A program made the translations under genes and the position numbers. DNA of 64,000 nt from Agrypnia vestita (lineage: Eukaryota > Arthropoda > Insecta > Trichoptera > Phryganeidae): NCBI GenBank assembly GCA_016648135.1, contig JADDOH010008087.1, positions 1-64,000 on the forward strand, in the 5' to 3' direction. Below are positions 35,001-44,202 of the stretch, piece after piece. The notes below the pieces were generated by a model that saw nothing but the letters and a program-made list of their open reading frames with translations, did no database searches and was not told where the DNA came from. The first letter of the stretch is position 1, and every line of letters starts with the position of its first letter.

Positions 35001-36229
35001 GGTAACGATGAGCTAATGTTTGTTGTCACTTCGAGATGTATAATGACTATTGTTTTCGCAGCTTTAAAAAAAATTCGTGTTTGTATTATTTGTGTTTTTG
35101 AGATTTTGAAACGTAAGTTTTCTATCTAGTTTATCTACTAACTATTGGTTTAATAAGATGATGAGAGGTGCTGTAAGAATATTTTTACAGCACATTATTT
35201 AAGGTACTTCACATGCTGGCACCATTGTTTATTTTACTTGAATAACGATGTGTACATAACGAGGAAACGGTCGGGGAAATTATTTTTAAAATACACAGTA
35301 ATTTATTTAATGATATACCTACAAGTATACATGCGGCGTCAATCGCATGTGTCTGTAAAATACTTTTACTTTCAATTTTTACTACTATACTGCCTAATTC
35401 AGCAACACGTTGTTTCTTCGAAAGGTAAACAGAGAGGATATAATACCCCAATATTCTGTCTCGCCTTATCAATTCATGCATAAACAGATCGAATAATTAG
35501 GGTTTGAAAACCTGAAAACTCAGCCGTTAGGACCTGGTTTTCGGAGATCCTTTAGAATAAAGTATCCTTGTGGTAGTCGGGATGACTCATGATAGCTTTA
35601 TCTCAAATCATAAAATCAAATATTTATTATAATCATAGTTTTAGTAGGTGAGCATAGCTCGTGATCGAAGTATAAAAAAAAAAGAATTTTGGGCAGAGTT
35701 GCCAAGATGTACATTTTTCAGTAAAATCTACATAATAACTTTGTAAAATAAGTTGTGATCAAAGAAAAATAAACTCCGTTCAATCACTAGATGATCCTAT
35801 CTAGAAGTGAACAAAATTTTAATAAGATCGATGCTTTAGTTTTTGAGAAATCGTGTCCACCGACTTCAAAAATAGAGTTGAAATAAATATGAGAAAAAAT
35901 TATTAAAGTTTTGAATAGTAATAAAACGGAGATAAGTTATTATTTTTTAAACTTGTGTAGGATCGCCGGTTCCAGCTCCACAAAGTAAAGATCCTGCTGC
36001 AGCTGCAATGTTCAGGGCTCTTTTGCCCTTGCTTGAGACGAATTCTTGCCTCTCGAGAAAGATAGACAAACAATACTTTGATTGTCTGTCTTTTGATTTA
36101 ATGAATTACCTGTTAAAATGACAATTGAAAAAAATTATGACACCTTTAAAAAAATATTATAATAAAATTAATTAAAATTTTCTCTTCACTATATTCATTT
36201 TAAATTATTTGCTTATTGTTAGCTTATTT
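35001..36229. other. Unassigned spacer
   Basis: 35950-36070 is GC-richer (gatcgccggttccagctcca) but has no recognisable identity; otherwise nothing seen. Confidence 0.4.
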
Positions 36230-36610
36230 TTAAATTGTTTTTCCCACAGAAATGCACTAATTATTGCATACTATGTAACTTTTTTTCTTCTTATATATAT
36301 TTATGTTCTATTTACATTACTTTACTTTATGCATTAATTATCTCATATTATGTAACATTTCTCTTCTTATATATATTTATGTACTATTTACTTTACTTTA
36401 TGCATTAATTATCTATTATGTAAATTTTTTCTTCTTGTATATATTTATGTACTATAAAAAAATAATAATATAGATATATATATATATATATATAAAAGTG
36501 TAACTCCCTCTCCAGATACAAGAGTTAGTCTCTTATTGGAGAGGTACAATGATAAAAAATTTATGTACCTAAATTTTTTTTTATGTATCAAATATATAAA
36601 AATTGTAATT
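36230..36610 (+). repeat. Partner of the 33170-33480 repeat
   Basis: Two internal units of ttcttcttatatatatttatgt.. with ttactttatgcattaattat, then (TA)n at about 36474-36494 and ctctccagatacaagagtta, gtctcttattggagagg. Opposite orientation to 33170-33480. A ctgtctgtccgtccgt-type microsatellite lies nearby at 36717-36744. Confidence 0.55.
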
Positions 36611-37597
36611 AAAAAAAAATAGCTAAGCAGCCGTGCTTTACTCCGATTGACTCAAAACTTTGGGAAAATATTCTTGACATGATGTACTACATATTAGATT
36701 CCAATGATAATAATTTCGTTGTCCGTCCGTCCGTCTGTCTGTCCCCGTAACTTCGTGAAACGTCCGTAACTTATTTATAGTAAAAACATTTTTTTCTTCT
36801 TTATATAAAAAGATTTTTAATTTTTTTTTAATGTTTTTTATATATAAATAAATAAATACTTATTCCTTAGGAACCAGCTTGTAAAAGTACCGTCATATTT
36901 GACGGATTACAGTAAAAAGGGCTAGTAAAAAATAAAAATAATACGAATTTTTTTAAATTTCCAAACCCGTGTAACCCCTTAAGAGATGAATGGCGCTTTA
37001 TTGTGACTGCGGTCATGTCCCACGAGGCTGTTAAAGAAGAAGAAGAGGATTCATTAATCTATTAATTAAATTAACGCAAAGACAAAGTACTTCTTTCACC
37101 CGACATTAATCAAATTGTCTAAATATTGGAACACATCCATAAATGCATTTCTTGGTTATCTATTATTAGAAAACAATGAAAGATTTGAGAAAATCTGTTG
37201 CTAATGTATACAACATCTGTTTATATTGTGATTGAGTGTCTCTCAATGTGTGTGGTTATGTACAAATAGCTGCAATTTTCTTCGGGGTAATTACGGACTA
37301 CGAAACATTTAGTCATGATACACGTCAGGTAAAGAAATGAGCGCTATAGCTTGCCCAACGTAACTTGGCGTGCGGCGAATTTCGAACCCGCACCCGGCGG
37401 TAACCCCTCGCCCTGTCATTCAGTTCAATTTTGTATTTGGTCGGGAGCTGTGACATCTTGATTACCAATATACACCGAATTATTATGTCCAAAACATCCT
37501 AAACAGTCCGGGATGGTGCAAGAACAATTGCCAATGAAGTATTAAAAAATTAAAATAAAACAAAAATTACTTTGTTTTCACCACTATATTAGATTAA

Positions 37598-37645
37598 AAA
37601 ATCTACATGTTTCGAGAACAATGTTCTCTTCCTCAGGATAGAATA
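37598..37645 (-). ncRNA. Hammerhead ribozyme-like motif
   Basis: Minus strand CTGAGGA (37636-37630), stem II GAGAAC/GTTCTC with loop ATT, GAAAC (37613-37609), helix III ACATGT, A at the cleavage position, GAT pairing with ATC before the core. Confidence 0.6.
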
Positions 37646-37942
37646 TGACCATACATTTGATATTAACACAGGCTTAAAATTTTTACATTTCAACTATAAG
37701 ATACCTCAAATAAATAATTTAGAAATACTCGAAATTAGGAAAAATGTTAATATTAAGTCTAATATATTAAATACACAGACGAAATTTTTGCATAATCCTA
37801 TTTTGAATATTTTTCCACTTAACATTCCAAATGACCCATAATAATTAACACCTCGAACCCCCCCCTCCCCTCACCAACCCCCTCAACCGCTCCTTCACCA
37901 TAACACATTTGCTTGTTTCAACTTTTAAGATCGTCAGTACAC

Positions 37943-37992
37943 AATAATTCTGAGGAAGAGAACATTGTTCTCGAAACATGTAGATTTTTTAA
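37943..37992 (+). ncRNA. Hammerhead ribozyme-like motif
   Basis: CTGAGGA at 37950-37956, same stem II, GAAAC at 37973-37977, helix III ACATGT, A at the cleavage position; AATT before the core pairs with GATT (one wobble). Outward-facing partner of the 37598-37645 motif. Confidence 0.6.
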
Positions 37993-38355
37993 TCTAATAT
38001 AGTGGTGAAAACAAAGTAATTTGTGTTTTATTTTAATAATAATGTCACCACAAAGTTCAAGCCTTCATACAGAAAAAGAAAAAATATTCTTCGAACAGTT
38101 GAAGTATTAAAGTTTTGCGAAGCTGAAAAAGCGAATAATGGACCGATATTACCGTCTGACAGTTGGACAGACAGAACGGCCGCCATTGCTGCATGGTTTT
38201 TTTAGTGCTGCCCGACCAAATTTCTGTATTTAATACGACACCGGTCACCGGACATAATGTACATTATGTATTGTGTAATAAATTTACACCCTGACGACTT
38301 CTGTTACGCGACAGGGACGCCCTCCCTCGCGCGCCAAGTTATAGTGGTACGTCTA

Positions 38356-38814
38356 TAGTGTCAAGTCCGAACTTACCGAGCAGGGCCGCTGCGGCACATG
38401 GGCGTTCTGTTCTCGGGTGCGGGAAAAATTATGAAAATCTCCCTAGTGGAGAAATAAACTGTGGTCTCCCACGAAATAGGCGGGGGTAGTAACCAATATA
38501 CTACCAAGACAGCGAAAGACAGCGTACAAACGTCGACAAAGTCACCCAGCTGTCGAACACTTTAATGGGCAGACATTTTACGTTTGATGCGCAACTAGCA
38601 CGAGTAAAGGCTCGTCTCTCTGAATCTCTGAGATATGTACACAATGGACCACTCAAGCCGGGGGTTGTCTCCAAAAAAATCCCATGGAAGCAAAATCCCA
38701 GTTTCTGAGATTTTCGAAAATCTCATAAAATCTAACTAAACTATAGACTCAGCCGCAATACTTAACTATCGATACCTTAAAAATCGATACCTTCGTCAAC
38801 ATAACCTTCTATCT
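38356..38814. other. Unassigned, moderate GC
   Basis: Contains ggccgctgcggcacatgggc and ccacgaaataggcgggggta. No ORF or motif recognised; possibly the continuation of the repeat ending at 38355. Confidence 0.35.
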
Positions 38815-39338
38815 ACAGGGTGTACCAGAGCTAGCAGCACAAACTTGGCCGGTAGATTCCTGACTATGTTATGAGTCTAAAATGTTCAAGCAACCATGGC
38901 CTAATATCAATAGTTATGGAGATATGCAATATCAAAGTTAGCATTTTTTTCAATATTTCTTACTTATTTTTTGCAAAAAGTTGAACTATCATTACTGTAA
39001 GTTATATCGATTATGAAAAATTCATTCCCTTTAATACAAGTCAAATGAAATTGTAAAAACCTTGAAAAATTTGAAAAAAGTTATTTTTTACAAGGTTTTT
39101 ATAATTTTATTTAAATTGTATTGAAGCAAATGAATTTTTCATAATCGACATAAGTTACTGTAATGAAATTCAACTTTTTGCAAAAAATAAGGCAGTAATA
39201 TTGAAAAAAAATGCAAAATTTGATATTGCATATCTCCATAACTATTGATATTAGGTCATTTGCTTGAACATTTTAGACTCATAACATAGTCAGAAATCTA
39301 CCGGCCAAGTTTCTGCTGCTAGCTCTGGTACACCCTGT
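38815..39338. mobile_element. Foldback element (family B), variant ends, copy 3
   Basis: The inner arms match family B (ttcaagcaaccatggcctaa, tcaatagttatggagatatg, gaactatcattactgtaagt). The outer ~50 bp differ: ACAGGGTGTACCAGAGCTAG at the left and its reverse complement at the right, in place of ACAGGGTTATTTG. Confidence 0.7.
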
Positions 39339-39454
39339 ATTTAGTATTTAGTTACATTTTTTATTAAAGAAAAAGTGCCTTTAAAGTGATTTTTGATTGA
39401 GTTATTGTTTAATTTGAAGGGTACAAATGTGCGTAGTAATATCACCACTTTTGA

Positions 39455-39535
39455 CTCTACAACCGCTGGTGGGTTTTAGCCTTCTCAAGCGTCCTCCTCC
39501 GCTCATCTCTGTTTTGTGCCAACTCTCTACAGTGC
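39455..39535 (-). pseudogene. LINE 3' fragment, minus strand
   Basis: Reverse complement reads gagagttggcacaaaacaga, gatgagcggaggagga, cccaccagcggttgtagag, matching the end of the LINE at 34450-34520. Confidence 0.5.
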
Positions 39536-40440
39536 ATAGTAATATATGAATATTTAATAATTTATAGTATTGTAGTCTGCTATTCTTTTTATTTGTGGTT
39601 ATTCATTGCATATTAAATGAATGAATATATTTTTATTAATTTAATTTGATAATTTGTTCAGCTGTAAGATTTAGATCTTTATACCGAAAGATATTAATAT
39701 TCAGAACACTATATTTACAGTGCAGATAATAACATATACAAATATTTCAATTGACTTACTTATTATTTTGTTTCTTAACAATAAAAATATTCCCTGTTTC
39801 CGTTATCTCTGTCTCCGGTAATATCGTAAATATTAATGTAGGTACGTCAAAAATCGCCTAAATCCATTTTTCAGCAATCTTTCGAACTTCTTAAAATTTT
39901 TCTAGTACCCATTTTATAAATAAAATATTGAACACTTATTTAAAACCACAATTATTTTTGACAAAAAAAATTAATTGTGTTTAAAACGATGTGTTTATTG
40001 TGTTATTTATAATTTTTCATACAACATTTAAATATATAAGCGTGTTTTTTTTTAATTTATGTTTATTTTCTTAATTCAAATTCACGCGAGGGAATTGATA
40101 AGACAAGGTGGATTTTTTTTACAACAGGAAAAAATGAATTACTTTCTTTGCATATTTTAGTCATTCATTTCGTGATAAATTACAGGACTCAGTTGAAAAT
40201 GTATCGCAGATCGCAACATACAATTTCAAATTGAGATTTTAAGCCAATTATAACTACATTATAACAATTGGGTTAATAACGCGGTTAAGCAACCGCGCTA
40301 CAAAGTTTGGCAACTTGATTTCCTGAGATGTAATTTTGCAACAGCGCCGAGTCTGATGCAAAAGTTGGCTGATATATTTTTTAAGAAATTAAAATACAAC
40401 GTTATTTACTTCTCACTATAACACTTTAATTAAAAAGTTT
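39536..40440. other. AT-rich spacer
   Basis: Nothing recognised. Confidence 0.4.
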
Positions 40441-40442
40441 TA

Positions 40443-40485
40443 ATTATAACGTTTTCGACGCTTACTGCGTCATCTTCAGTAATAA
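40443..40485 (-). ncRNA. Hammerhead ribozyme-like motif, distinct family
   Basis: Minus strand: ATTA, CTGAAGA (40479-40473), T, stem II GACGC/GCGTC with loop AGTAA, GAAA (from 40456), helix III AACGTT, A at the cleavage position, TAAT closing stem I (4 bp). All core positions fit. Family unlike the others in primary sequence. Confidence 0.6.
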
Positions 40486-41429
40486 ACTAACTAGATCTTT
40501 AGACTAATGACTACTTGTCGGGTCTGGTGTGGGAGTGGAGTGGTGAGAAGGGGTAGGTTTGCGGAGCGTGGCTAATATGGACAATAGGGGGGATGTAATA
40601 TAGAGTGTTTGAATGTTGGGAGTATTACTATTGTTAAAATTGATTTCTAAAATGTCTAGCTTTCTTCCTTTTCTGCATATATGGAGTACCTCTAGATCTT
40701 GGAGTACCTCTAGATCTACCAAGATCAGAAGAACAATGAACTTCCACAAAGTTTGTCACGATAATTTCGAAACATTATAATCCAGATAATTTTTCAAAAT
40801 AAACATTTAATACCCGGCGGTTTTGTTGCGGATTTCGGAAAACGATTAGCATAAAAAAGACTCGCACTAATGGCAGGTTTTGTAGAAATAAATAAATTGA
40901 TATTTTAAAATAAATTACATCCAGTTTTAATGGGGCCATTGAGGCCGAGAGAGATTGACCAAGGCCTATTTGAGCACCTTTACAAAATGACACAAGACAG
41001 AATGTGATATTTTAAAATTAGTTTCGTCACCACATTTTTTATACAGTTTTGATTGCTTAACTATCTAAGGCTATTGTGTCTTAATTCTCATGAAGAGGTG
41101 CGTAGCTGATTAATATGCGTGTTCAATCTTACTTTGTATTATTCTGACTTTTGAAGACATGATCAAATTGAAATATTTCTACACCTCTATGAGCACACTT
41201 AATTCAACGATTTAAAATTGAACTCAGGTTTGCTTTTGCTGTTGGTATTTAATCAATATTTATTTATTTATTTTAATGGTTCACAAACAATGAAAAACAC
41301 ACAACATGATATAGATAATACAATTATAATTCAATTAGTTTTTTCATCACTTAAATGTGAACACGGCTAACATAGAGATACAATAAAGGCTAAAACATAT
41401 ACAAGAAAGAACAGAAAAAAGTGATTTTA
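40486..41429. other. Unassigned
   Basis: 40681-40718 holds an 18-bp tandem duplication (tggagtacctctagatct twice). 41255-41290 has an antisense A-rich tail (tttatttattttaatggttc) that may mark a LINE 3' end. No gene recognised. Confidence 0.4.
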
Positions 41430-42030
41430 TAGATTGACGTTTTTTCAAGATGCACAAACTTGAGTCCCGACGGAAAATATCCGATCTCGTTGTGCTACAC
41501 AAGATTCTCAGCAGAGCTATTGATTCTCTCTCTCTTTCTGACATAAATTTGCATGTTAAACCCCGTATAAGAAACCCGGAGTTCTTCAGAATAAGTCAGC
41601 ACACTAATAATGTCGGTTACTTTTCTCCCATTACAAGGTTGTGTCGCACATATAATTTGTATTGTGCTGACCCTAACATTGATGTTGATATTCTTGCAGA
41701 CACCTTATCTTCGTTCAAAAACTCACTCATACACAACATCCATTTTCTAAACGATGACATGAACCTATAGATCCATTAAATCAATCATTCATTAAATACT
41801 AATCGCACTACACTCAAACACAAAATATATAATATACATAAATGTACATGTAAAATATAATTGATTGCAAAAATACATGTTGCTAGAGCGTGCCGAAGAC
41901 ACTTGTAATTGGGATAATGGGCATAGTCTTCACTATAATGTTTATTATCTGAGTATCATGTACCCATTATCCTGTTAGTGTCTCTAATAAATTAAAAAAA
42001 AAAAAATAATAATAAAAAATAAAAAAAAGA
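41430..42030 (+). mobile_element. Jockey-like LINE 3' end with ORF2 C-terminus
   Basis: 41450-41770 encodes HKLESRRKISDLVVLHKILS, IDSLSLSDINLHVKPRIRNP, FFRISQHTNNVGYFSPI and LADTLSSFKNSLIH. The L-E-x-R-R-x-x-x-D-L-x-x-L-x-K-I-L and the R-N-P/F pattern are usual at the C-terminus of jockey/I-type LINE reverse transcriptases. The 3' UTR (to 41995) is nearly identical to 12982-13235, and an A-rich tail follows (41995-42030). Strongly 5'-truncated. Confidence 0.65.
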
Positions 42031-42504
42031 CTAAACAGCTAATTTCACAAGTTTGGTAATAGTTCTCTTATATTCGTGCAAACTGTCATGGAATATGTCA
42101 ATGAGGACGATATGGTTATTTTATATTTTGTTGTATGACCTCGACATTCTAGATAAAGAATTAAAGTGGGCCATATTGTTATTGTAAGTTGAAAGAGCAA
42201 ATGTATTATGTGTCCTAAGTATAATAATATACATATATATTGATTTATAAATTGTGACATGCAGTTACATCTTTGACTTTCTTCAAATTTTTTAATTATT
42301 TTTGCAATACGCCCTCGGAGTGCGATTTTGCAACTTAACTGGTTAGATTTGAGCTGCGTTATAAAAGCGAATAGATTAAATCAGAGGTTAATGAAGTTTT
42401 CGTTAATTTTTTTTTGATATTGGTTGCGGCTAGTTTATGGAAAGAAGGAGACGCATGATAATGGGAATTGAAACTAAGCCTTTACTTACTTTTAGGCTGT
42501 GAAG

Positions 42505-42610
42505 AGGGTACAGTGAAAATCAGCCCTGATGATACAAGGCATAATATCCCAGAAAGCTACAGGCAGAAGATTCTGAACGGCCGTGAAAACCTGAGAATAT
42601 TTATAATATT
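42505..42610 (+). repeat. Family E repeat, deleted copy
   Basis: tcagccctgatgatacaagg joins the core start directly to cataatatcccagaaag and ggccgtgaaaacctgagaat; stem II and GAAAC are deleted. Confidence 0.5.
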
Positions 42611-42682
42611 TTGAGTTTGTCCAAATTTTTCAGAACAGTACTGGATTTTGTCACAGGGACGTCATTAATCAACCAATGTATT

Positions 42683-43151
42683 ATAGATGTGTCACAGAGA
42701 CGAAGTTATATTTTTTATGGGAAAGTAGGTGTGGAAGTCTTTGGGTGTTCATAGGGCTTACGACCTATCGTACGGCTGGCTCAAGTTATCACTTTACACA
42801 ATGTAACGTTCGCCATTTCCACCCATGATAGAATATCATGTCTAATAAATTTTGGAAGTTGTATATATTTAAATTATACGCCACGTTTCGTATTTGTGTT
42901 GCAACAATCCTCAACGCAGCCGACATCCAGAGTTTTTAAATATATACAACTTTTATATAACTTTTTTAAATTTATTCAACTTCCAAAATTTAGCAGACAT
43001 GGTATTCTATCATGGGTGGAATGGCGAACGTTACATTGTGTAAAGTGATCACCTAAGCCAGCCGTACGATAGGTCGTAAGCCCTGTGAACACCCAAAGAC
43101 TTCCATACCTACTTTCCCATAAAAATATAATGCCGTCTCTGTGAGACATCT
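42683..43151. mobile_element. Foldback element (CACAGAGA type)
   Basis: Left arm (tagatgtgtcacagagacga, tatgggaaagtaggtgtgga, gggcttacgacctatcgtac, tgtaacgttcgcc) and right arm are reverse complements over ~190 bp around a ~100-bp centre. Related to 26690-26950 and possibly to 45370-45425. Confidence 0.7.
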
Positions 43152-43152
43152 T

Positions 43153-43562
43153 TAATATATTGATTGAACATTTAAAATGTAATTCGTTTAAAGATTCCCC
43201 TACCACACTATCTTAAAATTTTTATAACTCAGCCAATTTTAAGAAATTTTTAATGAGTGGTGATTCAAATTATTCCAACAACTTTTTTGATGCTATTGAA
43301 TGATGTTTCAAGGCGTCTTAGGTAATTTTATTTATTTTTTATTTGTTTATTTCTATTTAATTTATATATAAAATTTTGTTTGGACTGTGCCTGTCTCACT
43401 AGAAATATCTGTTTTGAGACAGGCATAGTTTACAATAGTGTTTACCTACAAAACATAGTATACACGTAATAGTAGAATAATTATTTGGATTTGATAATTA
43501 TTGTATATTAGAAGCATAACATAGTAAAGTGATTAAAGTAACATAATGAAAATATATCATAT
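43153..43562. other. AT-rich spacer
   Basis: 43380-43435 has gcctgtctcactagaaatat and its near reverse complement (atctgttttgagacaggca), a weak foldback. Nothing else. Confidence 0.4.
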
Positions 43563-44033
43563 ACAAGGTTGTTTGTAAAATATTAATAACCTCGCAGGAC
43601 TATGTACCTGTCTTGATTATGAGTCGAAAATGTTCAAGCTATTATGACCTAATATCAATAGTTAAGGAGATACGCGACATCAAAGTTTGCATTTTTCGTT
43701 TCAATACAAGTTAACCGTTAACAATACAGTTGATAAAAACCCTGAAAAAATTCCAATTGGAATGTTTTCCAATTGGAATTCGGAGGTTTTTATTTTTTAT
43801 TTGACTTGTATTAAAGGGAATGAATTTTTCGTAATCGATATGAGTTACTGTAATGATAGTCCAACGTTTTACAAAAGTCAGATATATTGAAAAAAAAATG
43901 AAAACTTTGATGTCGCATATCTCCATAACTAAATATAAAAATGTAAGGTCATAATAGCTTGAAAATTTTCGACTCACAATCAAGGCAGGAATATAGTCCT
44001 GCGAGGTTATTAATGTTTTACAAATAACCCTGT
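43563..44033. mobile_element. Foldback element (family B), copy 4
   Basis: acaaggttgtttgtaaaata at the left, caaataaccctgt at the right, centre ccaattggaatgttttccaa. It ends only 170 bp before the P450 exon 1 acceptor. Confidence 0.75.
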
Positions 44034-44202
44034 ATATGAGGTTATAGTGCGTTAGTATGTTTGTGTAAGTGTGCCTATTTTATGTCTCCCCTTGCTTCGG
44101 ATCCACTGTTTTATTTTGTATTTTATGTTAAGGTTGTAAATTGTATTTTAGGTTAGGTTTGTAAATAACTAATTTTAACTAAATTGTATTATTTTCTTGC
44201 AG

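Larger units (their letters stand above)
37570..38040. mobile_element. Inverted element of Penelope-like type with two hammerhead-like cores
   Basis: Left arm ttactttgttttcaccactatattagatt...acatgttt and right arm its reverse complement (to 38022). Between them is ~300 bp of AT-rich sequence with a C-rich run (37858-37905). Arms end in aaaacaaagtaattt, as in 55735-55755 (gtggtgaaaaccaagt). Confidence 0.55.
37350..38355 (-). repeat. tRNA-like/GC-rich repeat (family H/Q) split by an inverted insertion
   Basis: 37350-37425 (ggcgtgcggcgaatttcgaa, acccggcggtaacccctcgc, cctgtcattcagt) and 38131-38355 (aatggaccgatattaccgtc, gacaccggtcaccggaca, cgcgacagggacgccctccc) are contiguous in the copy at 52465-52760. 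B-box-like ggttcgaa on the minus strand suggests a tRNA-derived head. The 37426-38130 segment is an insertion containing the hammerhead-bearing inverted element. Confidence 0.55.
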
